From: Spirodela intermedia
Taxonomy: Eukaryota; Streptophyta; Magnoliopsida; Alismatales; Araceae
Assembly (NCBI GenBank): GCA_902729315.2
Contig: LR746265.1
Location: 6,826,892-6,890,891, forward strand
DNA length: 64,000 nt
Direction of reading: 5' to 3'
Shown: piece by piece, positions 50,446-61,401 of the stretch
How the letters are laid out: each line of letters starts with the position of its first letter
Numbering within the stretch: position 1 is the stretch's first letter
Made by a program: the position numbers and the translations under genes
The notes under the pieces: model-generated
What the model saw: the letters and a program-made list of their open reading frames with translations, nothing else
Databases searched by the model: none
Told to the model about the DNA's origin: nothing

Positions 50446-51174
50446 CTGCTCCGCCTGGCGCGAGAGCCTCCAGCTCTCTCCCCCGACTAGCAATGGCGCG
50501 AGAGAGCTTCCAATCCCCCCCTCGCTATCCTCTCCCTTTTCCTCATACACCCCGTCAGTTCCAGTAATTACAGTGGCTAACCCCATCTTATGGTCCCATC
50601 ACAACAGGATATAACAGCCGTCCGATCGGTACCCTTCTACCATGATTTAATTAAAATATTAATTATATATTTTAATTAATCGGTTTAAACGGATCATGTA
50701 AAGCTGGGCTCAGTGATCATACGGCCATTAGATGAGGCCTCAATAGCCGTCCGATCGGTCTACTAAGCAGTAATTTAATTTAATTATTAATCATATTTAT
50801 TTAATTAAGCGGTTTAAACAGATCAGGTAAAGTAGGCTCATTGATTTTACGGCCACGATTATGGGATATTGGGTGAGGCCTCATTCGCCGTCCGATCGGT
50901 ATACCTTTTACCACAATTTAACGAAATTTTAATTATATTTATTTCATTTAGCGGTCTAAAACAGATCAGGTAAAGCCCGGCCCCAACTCGTATAAACCTT
51001 TGGCCCAATAAAATTATGGGCTGGCATATTGTGGCCCATAAAATGAGCTCTTTGCGGGAGTTGGGCGTCGGCCCAGTCCAGAGTCCCGTCTGCCCTCCTG
51101 GAGCTTCTTCTTCTTCATGAGAACAGAACGCAGCTCCTACTACGTGCCGCCGCGGCGATCGCACAAGGGAGAAG
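50446..51174. other. Divergent promoter region, FKBP20-2 / CBP3-like
   Basis: Holds the 5' sides of two genes transcribed away from each other. The centre carries three tandem ~135 bp units (separate entry). Confidence 0.7.
50616..50985. repeat. Three tandem ~130-141 bp repeats with CCGATCGG core
   Basis: Each unit begins GCCGTCCGATCGGT (at about 50617, 50746 and 50887), continues with AT-rich text (TTTAATT...ATTAAT), then CGGTTTAAAC or a variant, then GATCA(T/G)GTAAAG, and in the first two units GGCTCA and an ACGGCCA. Units are alike but not identical, so the array is not recent. Confidence 0.8.
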
Positions 51175-53729
51175 ATGCCCCGATGGGGGACGGCGGCGAG
51201 CCGCCTCTGCATTCTCGGTCTGAAGAAGATCGCCGAGGGCCCGCCCCGAAGGGATCTCAGCCAGTTCCTCCCCCGCCGGAGCTCGTCCAGGGTTTCCGGT
51301 TCAGGAGCGCCGGATTGGGTTTCGAAGGGATCGTCATCCGCTCCGAAGCCCCACGTTCGTGAACTAAACACTGAACGCCTTTTATTTGTTTTTTTCAGTA
51401 TTTTCTTGATTGCCAGAGTATTCTCGAGCTATATGTTTTATTGAATGCCGGCATGGTTATGTTTTTTGGGTGATCCTGTGTATCTGGCTCTGTTTGAACT
51501 GTGTCTTCCGCGACGTTGATGCTATGTTTGCGATCAAAACGAACCTCCTTTTGAGATGACGAAAATGCAGAAATATGTCGGGACGAAATTTGTGGTTAGT
51601 TTTGTTTTTTTGAGCTTGCTGCGTCCGTCCAATTGGCAAACGGTGTAAACCTAATTATTTCAGCTCTTGTTATGTTTCTTGCGGCGAAACTGGTCCTTCT
51701 TACTCCGAAAGTGATATATTCAATCGGTTGATTTCAAATCACTGAGATGACAAGTCCCATAGCGACGATATAACCCTGTAGTCCTCGTTGGCTGGAGCTC
51801 CTGGGGAAGCCTAAAATCCCTTGTAGGTGCTCATCAAACGGAGCTTTCCTGATTTTTTTAGGATTAAAGAAAGCTTTCCCTGGCAATCTTCTGAAATTTA
51901 CCGCGGCCATATTTCCCAGTATCCTTGTTTGCCTCCTTCCCTATTTACCTGAACTCCCACAGTTCTCAGAAGGATCACCGCGGTTCCACCTCTCTATTGG
52001 CCATGTCCTCCATGTAGAAGTTACCTTTGTCAAAGAAGGACCTCACCGCCACATCTTATATAGAAGAGATGCCTGTGTCAATCCTAGGCAACCCCAAATT
52101 GATGGAATCGGGCTATGGCGATGATAACGATGCATGAAAAGGAAAGGCATGCTGGTTGTATTTCGGGGGGATATGATTCTTGCTCAATGAGGAATTAATT
52201 TGAAGCACACATGAACTAAATTGCCATTTCAATGCAGTTGCCTGAAGGCAGATAATTTTGTGACATTCCATTTGAACTGGGTGAGGACTATGATTGGAAT
52301 ATCTCTCCATGTATCGTTGGGCTTCAGTGATGAGCAGCGGGAATCTCAATTCTGCTTAGACATTACGTAATAATATACACATCTGTTTACTGAAGATGAC
52401 GGACGCCATAAATTGTACAGGCTAGGTTGAATACTCTGTTTTGGTCGAAGCCTTGCTCGTTGGCTTTGGCCCCTGATTCACCGCTGAGGATAGAAGAACC
52501 CCAATATGAGGGTCTCAAGCGTATACTGCTGAAGCTCATGTTATTTTACAGCAAACAGAGCAAAGACATTAGAGGAGCAAACGTGATTTATAAGCGTGTC
52601 ATCTCACAGGTTGACAAGCCGGCCATTTATGATGGTATGTGTATTATTTTATAATTTAGCTCATTTGACGCACTTCTAAGCATGGATTTTCTTATCTGGG
52701 TCCTTACACTTGTTTTGTTGCCCTTTTCTAAATCTATTTTCTCGGCTGTGTGATGATCATATTGAGGAAGAATGAGGCGAACCCCACCCTGATTGTTATC
52801 TGGGTCAGATCAGGCTTGGTTGGTCTGGTTGCCCAACCTGATTCCGGTTATCATGGTATTTACAGAGAAAACAGAGATCGCAGAGAGTGATTATCTAGAG
52901 AAGAGAAGTCATTGGAGGTCAAGAGGCTGGGCATTTGGATTCGCCTCACTCAGCACAATCATCATCGTTACCATCATCATTCCTATTCATTGCATCCTAT
53001 TTAGTTGTACCATCCTGGTCGAAAAATGAATCAGCTGAAGTTTAATAATGGGCATCTCTAAGATGTTGATTTCCTGCACTGCATGTTATCGTTCGTTCAT
53101 GTGTAACTCGTAGTGAACTTCTACTACGCCCGTGCAGTGTTCCATTTGGAGAAGACCTTTAAAACAACATTCTCTCTCCTCGTCCTCCACATGTGGCTCG
53201 TCCTGCGCCGCCTGAAGGAAGAGGGGAAGGAGGGCGTGGAGCTGGGACAGTATCTGTATGAGTTATACAACCATGATTTAGAGCTGAGAGTCTCTAAAGC
53301 TGGCGTGAGTTCCACCCCTCCTCCTCATCATCATGTCTTCGATCTTCAGCCGATGTTGCTTGAGAGACTGTCCGTCCGTCAACCTGCTGCAGGTTAATCT
53401 CTTGCTGACGAAATGGATGAAAGATCTGGAGAAGATATTCTACGGCAACATTGTTGCGTATGATGCTGCGATGAGCACCGAGGCCAAGAACGATGATCTT
53501 ACGAATGTGATCTGGAGGTAAGGTGGCGTCTATTTTTGGACTGTGTGTTTGTTCTTTTTAGTGATAGATTGTTCCGTAGCCCTCTAGGTTTATTGGCTAT
53601 GCTGAGATTTCGGATTTCTTCCACCAAGTTTGATTAATGCGAAGGTTTCTAGGGAGAAGTTGCCCAAACGTTGGTTGATTTTGTGAATGAATTGATTGGT
53701 TTGATTTCCAGACTTGGTGGAATATGGGG

Positions 53730-53773
<44 letters not shown>

Positions 53774-54008
53774 CTCTGAAGGCGTTTCCTCTGATGTTTC
53801 TCACAGGAATATTTTTGCCGATGATGGTTCGCCAATGCCAAGTGATGCTGCAGCGGATCCTGTGAAGGTGAGTGTCTTTCTGAGTCTTTCTCTCTCTTCT
53901 AGTTCATACGTCATTCCTCTTCTGTGTTTTGGCCAAATTAAGTAGGAGTCCTCAGCATCTAGTGTTTTCTGAGGCAGAAGGAATTCGAGCACTTGTCACA
54001 TAATGGGG

Positions 54009-54059
<51 letters not shown>

Positions 54060-54157
54060 CTGCAAGGCCACATAAGTTCTTTCTCTGATGTGCTTTCTTC
54101 CAGGCCTTTTCAAGGTATGCCCGCAGGGAGTCCACGTGCATGTCACTGACAGGTTAA

Positions 54158-54210
<53 letters not shown>

Positions 54211-54300
54211 AATCTGACTGGTTCACTCTCTTGGGCAGGCAAGGAGGCGATATTCTCCGGCAATTTCATGTTCACGCCGTTGGAAAAGCATCTTCCCTAG
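51175..54300 (+). CDS. CBP3-like ubiquinol-cytochrome c chaperone
   Basis: Mitochondrial protein of the ubiquinol-cytochrome c chaperone family (yeast Cbp3; Arabidopsis At5g51220), expected to aid cytochrome b synthesis and complex III assembly. Seven exons: 51175-51354, 52421-52634, 53138-53304, 53393-53517, 53807-53867, 54104-54152, 54239-54300; 285 residues with all phases consistent. The first ~45 residues are rich in Arg and Ser and lack acid, as in a mitochondrial presequence (MPRWGTAASRLCILGLKKIA). The chaperone domain includes RGANVIYKRVISQVDKPAIY, HLEKTFKTTFSLLVLHMWL, LRRLKEEGKEGVELGQYLYE, LLLTKWMKDLEKIFYGN and IFSGNFMFTPLEK. The exon 1 donor (CAC|gttcgt) and exon 2 acceptor were chosen because they alone keep the frame; that join is the least certain. 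Introns 4, 5 and 6 each carry a long (CT)n tract shortly before the acceptor. Confidence 0.92.
53733..53770. repeat. (CT)n tract before exon 5 of the CBP3-like gene
   Basis: About 38 bp of CT, ending 36 bp before the acceptor at 53806. Confidence 0.9.
54013..54054. repeat. (CT)n tract before exon 6 of the CBP3-like gene
   Basis: About 42 bp of CT, ending 49 bp before the acceptor at 54103. Confidence 0.9.
54163..54208. repeat. (CT)n tract before exon 7 of the CBP3-like gene
   Basis: About 46 bp of CT filling over half of the 86 bp intron 6 and ending 30 bp before the acceptor at 54238. Confidence 0.9.
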
Positions 54301-54349
54301 TCGGAGATCTCGTCGACGAGATGAACGCACTGGCCAGAAACAGTAAAAA

Positions 54350-54360
54350 AATAAAATAAA
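54350..54360 (+). terminator. Likely poly(A) signals of the CBP3-like gene
   Basis: Two overlapping AATAAA hexamers, 50-60 bp after the stop codon. Confidence 0.5.
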
Positions 54361-54523
54361 TCATTCTTTCTCTTACAAAAATTACTGTAGATTTCCCGGC
54401 TGCTCTTTGTTGATTTATCCCTTGAACAGCGTATAATTTATGCCGGTGAGCAGATGAGCCATTCTCTCTCCCCCTCTCCCTCTCCCCCCCACTCTCTCTC
54501 TCTACATCGAAAGTTCTCTCACT

Positions 54524-54600
54524 ACAGAGGATCTGAAGGACTCATATGGAGTGCCCGTGGGGCAGGTTAACTTCGATGCTGGGTCAACACAAAGATCTAT

Positions 54601-54639
<39 letters not shown>

Positions 54640-54795
54640 GATCATCTGAGATGGGTGCCTACAGAGGATCTGGAGGACTCATGGAGTGCCCGTGGGGCAG
54701 GTCAACTTCGAAGCTGAGTCAACACCTCTTGAATTTGTGATGCACAGAGAGAGAAAGAGAGAGAGAGACGAAGCTGGGTCGACCCCATCCCCCTC
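54524..54795. repeat. 137 bp direct duplication, each unit with a GA tract
   Basis: Units start at 54524 and 54661 with ACAGAGGATCTG, then GGACTCAT, GGAGTGCCCGTGGGGCAGGT and a GGGTCAACA or GAGTCAACA phrase, and each is followed by a (GA)n run (about 54604-54634 and 54747-54768). Lies between the CBP3-like gene and the small gene at 55086. Confidence 0.8.
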
Positions 54796-55085
54796 AGAGC
54801 GAGAGAGAAAGACGAATCGGAGCTACCATATACGACGAGCGTTTCTGCCGAACAGAGAGTTTGGAGTGAGAGAACTCTAGAGAGGGACTGAAATGAGAAA
54901 ACTCTAGACGCAACCCGAGAGCGAGCAAGAGAGAGAGAGGATCCGATACCGAGCCCGAACACAGAAGTTGAGCTGTCCGTCTCCACTCCTGCCATGCGCC
55001 AGCACGAACGAGCAGCTCCCACACCGCCTGGCCACATCAAAATCAAAGCTCCTGACGCATGGAACTCTGCCATACTCAAAGGACG

Positions 55086-55496
55086 ATGTTCCCCGTTTTC
55101 CGTGCCGCCCGCTGCCCCCTGCCGCTGCCGTACTTCTTCTCCTCCACCGCCGCCGGCCGGACGACGGCCACCAGCCAGTCCATCAAAGCCCCGCCGACCC
55201 CTCAGAAGCCCATGGAGACCATGAAGCCGGAGGAGGAGGAGGAGAAGACCAGGTAGGTAGCTGCAGACCCACTTCGATACTCAGAGCTACTAGCTAACCT
55301 CCCTCGTCTGATTGACAGCGACGCCATGTCCGAGTCCTTCGGCGTCGCCTACTCCACTCGCTCCGACGAGGAAGGCTTCGGTGGAACCTTCTCCCACCGC
55401 CAGTCCCTCCCTCCCCCCCCCCAAGACACCGCGGCCGACGCCGGTCAAGCCCTTCTCTCTCTGTCTCTCTCTGTCTCTCTCCCTCCCTTCCTCCCT

Positions 55497-55527
<31 letters not shown>

Positions 55528-55626
55528 ATCGTCGATGGTGGGTGGGCAGGCCGCGAGGAGTTGCAGGCGAGGGAGGCGGAGGAAGGGCGGAAGGAAGAGG
55601 AGAAAGCGGCGCCGGCGCCCGCCTGA
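55086..55626 (+). CDS. Small unrecognised protein, probably organelle-targeted
   Basis: I do not recognise this gene with certainty. Three exons (55086-55252, 55319-55443, 55550-55626) join with consistent phases into 122 residues. The N-terminus (MFPVFRAARCPLPLPYFFSS) is basic and hydroxylated without acids, like a mitochondrial or plastid leader. A Pro/Glu-rich stretch follows (MKPEEEEEKT), then a conserved-looking core MSESFGVAYSTRSDEEGFGG, and an acidic/basic, probably helical tail (REELQAREAEEGRKEEEK). The core looks like that of small uncharacterised plant proteins with a SDEEGFGG motif, from memory only. An in-frame ATG at 55059 would add nine residues. Intron 2 is nearly all CT/CCT repeats. 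A poly(A) hexamer lies 79 bp after the stop codon. The gene is tail-to-tail with the phosphatase gene, whose stop is 287 bp away. Confidence 0.65.
55453..55527. repeat. CT/CCCT-rich repeat in intron 2 of the small gene
   Basis: Imperfect CT, CTGT and CCCT units fill most of the 106 bp intron, ending 22 bp before the acceptor. Confidence 0.85.
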
Positions 55627-55704
55627 GGAGGAGGGCCTCTGGACGACGGCGGAGGCCTGTAACATCGATCTAAGCATGCATTGCAGGTCGAGCTTGAGCA
55701 GTGC

Positions 55705-55710
55705 AATAAA
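55705..55710 (+). terminator. Likely poly(A) signal of the small gene
   Basis: AATAAA hexamer 79 bp after the stop codon at 55624-55626. Confidence 0.5.
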
Positions 55711-55913
55711 AAAATAAACATGCACACAGTCTGGAGCCTGTTTTTAGTAACTTATTGCAGGAGAATAACGGGAGATTAAGAAGGTTGACTCATGATTCTG
55801 ATCGGAATATATAATCAAATCCCATTTCAACCACGCATAGGAAGAGCAGGTCATCACCCAATTCACATATACAATAGGAAGAAGAAGAAGAAGAAGAAGA
55901 AGAGACGTCGCCA

Positions 55914-58742
55914 TTACAACCCCACGGCGACGCCGCTGAGGAGGCAGGGGTGGCCACCGGCCGCCCGCTCTGCCGCCAGAGAGCAACTCTCCTTCGCGGG
56001 CGCTCCGGGGAGGTGACGGCGGCGGCGGACCCAGAAGCAGGAGAGCCCCGCGAGCGCTGCCCGACCTGCGAATTGCACCCTGTAAACGAGGCTCACCTCC
56101 GCCGCCCATACCTCACGGCGGCCGTCCTCTTCGTCGTAGCCGTCGAGATCCGCGGCCGACACGATCGTGAAGGAGCTCTCTTCGAAGGGGATGGCGGCGC
56201 TCCAGGAGCTCAGGCAGCTCTCCTCCAAGGGCAGGAGCCTCCGGGCGGCCGCAACGGTCGGATTCAAGACTCTCCGACAGTAGAACTCTTGAACAGCCTA
56301 CCAGAATCACAAAACTCATTCCTTTCAAAATCCCCATTAAGTCAACCTCAAGCAAAATCCTCCATCGCTCAAAATTTCCACGAACATAACCCACAAACGA
56401 GGCATACAAATAAGAGGGGCCTCACCTGCCACTGGGACGCTGCGAGAAGAACCCTCGGCCGTCTCAATCTGACGTAGTTGTAGGCGCCGGCGGGGTCCAT
56501 CTGGCGGTGTTCCACCTGCCCAAGGGGGGAAAGGAAGAACATGAAGATCCCCATCTCTCTCTCTCTCTCTCTCTCTCTGTTGGTTCTGAAGAGGATTGAT
56601 TAAGTAGGAGGCGTACCAGATAACAGAGGACAATGGTCGTACTGCGACCGCGGCCAGCTTTACAGTGGACGTAGGTCGTCTTCCCACAGGAGGCGTTCTC
56701 TTCAAAGAGGCCGACAGACGATCAGAAGCAGATTGTGACCCAGAGAAATTATTCGCGAGAGAAGTATACGGAGAAACAAATATACTGCCGCGCGACGAAT
56801 TGTGGGAGAGGAGAAGAACCTCTTAGAACAAGGATTAGGCACACAACCAACCGTAAGGGGTGAACTTCAGACAAATGATTGGTTTCTGGGTGAGGTTTTC
56901 GGTGAAAGCGGGTCAACTGGATGCTCAGTAGCCTCTCAGCAGAGATGTTTCTTGGGTCCGAACACTAGAATATTGTTGTCTATATATGTACATTAATATT
57001 CCTATAACGTCAATTCAACAAAAAAATTAAGAAACCAGTTCGTCTCCTGGCTTCTGATCTTGTAATCCAGAACATTTTGATGATATAAAATTCTAAATGC
57101 AATCCAAGGGTGCTGCTGTATGATACTGTACAAAAGCACGAGCTGCATCTGGGGAGATACTCACTGTGGATAAAGTCAACGGCTCTGCATATATCTCCAA
57201 AGGACGGTGCGAAGAGGTAGTCCCTAGTAGGGAGCACCAAGTTCTCGATTCCATGAGCCTACACAAGAAAACCAGCACAAAGTTGAACACACTTTCGAAA
57301 GACATTCAATCCTTAGTGGCATTCTAGTCGGGCTTTTTCCGATCATCATTTGAGAGTCTTTCTGTTCTAATCAGCAGCACCTCCAATGCTTTAAGTGGGA
57401 TGCTTTAACCATGAGCACAATGGTTTTTGCCTGAGATGGAGCTTTCAAATGAAAAGCATATATATATCGTTTATATATGTGCAGAATATGGAATGTGGTC
57501 AGGATCATAAGCCCTCAACTGTTTATCCACCCCTAACATTCCTCACCATAAAAAAAAGATCCCCAGAAGAGAAATGTCTAAACTTAGATCTTTCAATAAA
57601 TAAAAAAATTAAAAAATTAAAAAACTAAGAGCTGACATGTTTTGACCCTGAGGAAAAATAACCAGATATACAGTCATCGTCATCAAACAGATACTTGAAG
57701 CAGAAGTGTGAATGTAAATGATGCCTGCGCCGAAGAACCATGTTCTCATTGGGTAGGATTTCAAATAATATGATTGTGATGAACTTACAAGATAAAGTGA
57801 CCTGGGAACCAGAGTCTCATATGGCTCGTTCATGGTGATCACTCCGCAGACACCAAGTTGCTTTAAACGAAGGACATCTTTGGGGAACGGAACAGCACCT
57901 AACAAAAGGAACTGGTAGGATGGGAGTCAGTGTAATAAGTAAAACATGCTCTGAAAAAGGATTCAGAATCATGTAAACACAATCTACAATTGGAAATGAT
58001 GATTAAAATGGCAACAGATTGAGAGAAAACTGAGCACTGACCATAAGCCATTAGATCAAGTAACATCAATATTTAATCTCAATAATTAAATAAAAATGCC
58101 ACTGAAGCAGATAGTGTGTGTGATCAAAAACCCAAAATTTATAATGAATAATTAACATTAAATTAATATTCACCATGTTACCACACTGAACAATATAAAA
58201 TGAACGGACACTACCAACGTTTCAAGCCCGGGAAAATAGCGTCTATTGCAAAACAGCAAACCAACGGAGGATAGCGTCTATTTCAAATTATAATAAATAA
58301 TTAACCCATTTCAAAACCCGGGAAAATAGCGTCTATTGCAAAACTGCAAACCAAAGGAGGATAACTAAAACTAGATCAAATAGCCGCCTAAGAAGCAAAA
58401 TATTTTAAACAAGAAAAAGACAATCAAGAATATATCGAAGCATATTAATATAAATCACGAGAGGAATATACAAAGAATTTGAAACAGGAAATTAAGATCA
58501 TTGAAAAAGAAGGCTACGGTGTTGAAGGGACTCACATCGTCGATCTTGTCCCACCAACGAAATTCCGTCTGGATTTTGTTCCTGACGACGTTGTACAGGA
58601 GGGTGGGGTAGAACAGGAATCGGGCACCCACCCCGACAACTGCCCTTTTATTCCCATCCACCACGGCCCCCACCTTCCATGCCAAACCACCTAATTCCCC
58701 AATCTCCGGATCGGCATCCTCCTTCAACTCCTCAATATGCAT
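55914..58742 (-). CDS. PTPMT1: PTPMT1-type phosphatidylglycerophosphate phosphatase
   Basis: Dual-specificity phosphatase that removes phosphate from phosphatidylglycerophosphate to make phosphatidylglycerol, the cardiolipin precursor (family role). Six exons: 58536-58742, 57789-57911, 57165-57258, 56617-56699, 56426-56515, 55914-56297; 326 residues, phases consistent, close to Arabidopsis At2g35680 (about 337). Landmarks: GARFLFYPTLLYNVVRNK and EFRWWDKI in exon 1; LLLGAVPFPKDV and VCGVITMNEPYE in exon 2; the active-site loop HCKAGRGRST with C154 and R160 in exon 4; D123 of TRDY is a candidate general acid; RPRVLLAASQW in exon 5. The C-terminal third (VSAADLDGYDEED, VWAAEVSLVYRVQ) matches the plant tail but ends in a divergent GC-rich stretch. 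Starts at the ATG at 58742 (MHIEEL), like the relative's MYIEEL. Intron 4 is only 101 bp and contains a GA tract on the transcript. Confidence 0.92.
56553..56578. repeat. (CT)n tract in PTPMT1 intron 4
   Basis: About 26 bp, (GA)n in transcript orientation, inside a 101 bp intron. Confidence 0.85.
58222..58361. repeat. 90 bp-period direct repeat in PTPMT1 intron 1
   Basis: CCCGGGAAAATAGCGTCTAT, then TGCAAAAC and GCAAACCAA, occurs at 58228 and again at 58318, with a partial third AGGATAGCGTCTATTTC near 58268. Confidence 0.85.
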
Positions 58743-60156
58743 GCCTCTTTCGATTTTCCACTCGGCTCGGAAATCCGCCTCGATCCCACACCTTTTCCAC
58801 CCCAATCCAATCCCCCACACCGCAAAGTAATCGAGAGTCTTCGCCTGCTTCTAAAAGAGAGAGGAGAAATAATTCTCTCATGTACAGAGAAAGAGAGCAA
58901 GACCGATACCTTCTCCTTATCCCTTCGCGATAGCCCGATCGGGCACAGGTAGATCGGAACACGGATTAACCCGAGGGGGAGACCAAGCTAGCAAGAAACC
59001 CTAATTTTTTTCTGCCACGGGGAGATGAAGAAGGATTTCGAGCAGATACGAGAGGACTGGGATGGGGGGAACAGCGAGATTCCTCCCCTCTTCCTACGCT
59101 GCGGGGTATATCTGGACCGAGAAGCAAGAGGACGATCCGACAAAGGTTGCCTCTTTGATTAAAGGCAATATCTATTAAGTCCCTAATAAGTTATTAATAT
59201 ACAAATAACTTATTATGTCTCATAATTTACATTTATATCCTATATAGGGAAATAAACGGACATAAGCTTAATTGCCACTATTTCCATCGCGTTCAATGAA
59301 TATTTAATGGCATTTTTTTAAAGCCTACTATTTTTAAAAATATATTTTTTTAATTCTCATACTTAAATAATAATCTGTTTAATCAATATGATTCTCATAA
59401 CCCAAGTTTTCCCACTTTTCTCTTGCTTTTAGTGTATATGAGCCTAATATATTTTATAAAAAATTGTGCTAAAAAATAAGAGAATAATTTTTGGATGATG
59501 ATTTATAAAATATCATATCATAACATAAGTCAGATTTAATTACAACGATGATTTATTATATCAATGCAAAAGTCAATAAGCTTGAAATAACTCATTGACG
59601 TTTTTATTGGAAATTATTGAAATTTTAGAAATATATAATGTAAAGCACGTGCATACATTTTTTCTCATTTTTTAAATTTGACCAAGCAAAAACACGTAGG
59701 AATTTAGTTCATAAATGCTAAGTCAACCATTGTAGATGAATTGTCTAGCATGAATGGTCAACTTGGTTTGATCTGATAAAGCAACTTGATATGAACGTAG
59801 ATTATAAGTATTTTTGGCATCACACCCATTCGTAGAGACCATTAATTATCGAGCACTTTTTAATTATTTTTTCAGAAATATTTGGTATTGGAACTTTCTA
59901 TAAGAGATTTTTTATTTTATTATCTTAAATATAATTTTATATTTAAATAAATGAATTAATAGTTCTGATTATTACTATCTTAGTAGCTTTGGAGGACATA
60001 AAATTAATAAATAATCGCTCAGACCTCGAAAGCGAAACATAACATTTAAAATCTGTCGGAAGTTGCCAGTACAAATGATGCTTGTTTGTTACGGGAAGGG
60101 AAAGGGTAGCGGAGACGACGACGGCGGTGGCGGCGGCGGCGAATTCGCCGCCACAG
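58743..60156. other. PTPMT1 5' flank and AT-rich spacer
   Basis: 58,743-59,150 is the GC-richer upstream side of PTPMT1. 59,160-60,000 is AT-rich with no recognisable gene, followed by the 3' side of the DUF761 gene. Confidence 0.6.
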
Positions 60157-61401
60157 TCAAGGATTCCTCCGGCTGCCACTGCCACCCTTCCCGGCGGAGG
60201 ATCTCTTCATGTTCTCGATTCTCTGTAGCCTGATCTGCTCCCTGAACTTGGCTATGAACTCGTCGGCTTTCTTGTCTACCTCGTTCTCCTCCGGCGTCGC
60301 TAGGTCGGAGTCATCGCCGTCTGAATCCTCTGAGGCGGAGACGACGACACCTTCGAGCACCTCGTCCTCCTCTGGCCAGTGCTCGCCGACGGGGGAACCG
60401 CCGGAGACCGGCGGCGCCAGAGTAGGGTTCGGCTCCGCCGCCGCCGTCTCCGTCTCCGGTAAGGTCTCCTTGGGTCTGACTGTTCTTACAGAACGCCCCA
60501 GCGGGATCCTGTCATTCCAGCAGCCATTGGAGGACCTCGATCCGTCCTTGCAGTCTCTGAGGGATTCCTTGCCGTCGGAGGAGCAGCAGGAAGGCTTGTA
60601 GAAGAAGGAAGGACGCGGAGGAGGAGGCGGCGTCGGCGGCGGCGGTGGGGGCTGGTGGAAGTTCTTCTTCTGCTTTTTCCACGAGCCCTCCCCGGAGATG
60701 GCCTTCGGCTCCAGCGAAGCAGAGGAAGACGGCGAGAGAGTCCTCGGGGAAGAAGATGGCCGTCGGAATGGAGGAGTAGTCTCCATCTCCATCCTCTGCG
60801 ACCTCGACCGCCATGGAATGGGGGAAGCGAGGACGGCGTCGCCGGCGGGCTCCGCCTTCTCGCCGGGGACCCCTTTCAAGCTCCGGACAGGTAGAAGCAG
60901 AAGCCTGCCGGCGCCGCCGCCGCCGCGGCCGCCGTCCTCTGCAACCAGCACTGTAGAATCCTCCCCGTTGTACTGGGAGGTCCACATCTGGAGCTTGCTC
61001 CGGTGGGGATGGCTGCCGTGGATCTCGCCGTCGTCGTCGTTGAAGACCGGCGAAACCTGGAGGAGCTCCGACACGTACGACTGCGGAGAGTCGCCGGATT
61101 TGCAGGGGAGCTCCTTCTCTGCGGCTCCGCCTGCGTTGCGGCTGCTGAACAGGCCGTAGGAGATGGCGATGCCGACCAGGACTAGGTGGATCAGCTCCCA
61201 GCTTCTGGTGAGCAGGGTCTCGCTGAAGAACTCCGGCGCCTGGGAGGGGAAGAGGGGGAGGAGGACGGCGATGGCGGCGAGGAAGGCGGCCTTGGGGAGG
61301 AGACTGGCCGCGGGTTTCTGGGGAACCGGCGGCGATGTGGAAGAACCCACCTCGCGGAGGAGGTTGTGGCCGGGGCTGGCTGTGTCGTCCAGTTCTGCCA
61401 T
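60157..61401 (-). CDS. DUF4408/DUF761 membrane protein
   Basis: A single-exon ORF of 414 residues from the ATG at 61401. The N-terminus has two hydrophobic segments, about residues 32-52 (LPKAAFLAAIAVLLPLF) and 66-86 (SWELIHLVLVGIAISYGLF), which is the DUF4408 arrangement. The middle is low in complexity, with a poly-proline stretch at 251-263 and Ser- and Gly-rich parts. The C-terminus (ADEFIAKFREQIRLQRIENM, 379-398) is the short DUF761 motif. Proteins of this class are plant-specific and mostly uncharacterised ('cotton fibre protein'-like); some respond to stress or pathogens. No precise function can be assigned. Head-to-head with ARPC5; the starts are 980 bp apart. Confidence 0.88.
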   Translation of the reverse strand: MAELDDTASPGHNLLREVGSSTSPPVPQKPAASLLPKAAFLAAIAVLLPLFPSQAPEFFSETLLTRSWELIHLVLVGIAISYGLFSSRNAGGAAEKELPCKSGDSPQSYVSELLQVSPVFNDDDGEIHGSHPHRSKLQMWTSQYNGEDSTVLVAEDGGRGGGGAGRLLLLPVRSLKGVPGEKAEPAGDAVLASPIPWRSRSQRMEMETTPPFRRPSSSPRTLSPSSSASLEPKAISGEGSWKKQKKNFHQPPPPPPTPPPPPRPSFFYKPSCCSSDGKESLRDCKDGSRSSNGCWNDRIPLGRSVRTVRPKETLPETETAAAEPNPTLAPPVSGGSPVGEHWPEEDEVLEGVVVSASEDSDGDDSDLATPEENEVDKKADEFIAKFREQIRLQRIENMKRSSAGKGGSGSRRNP

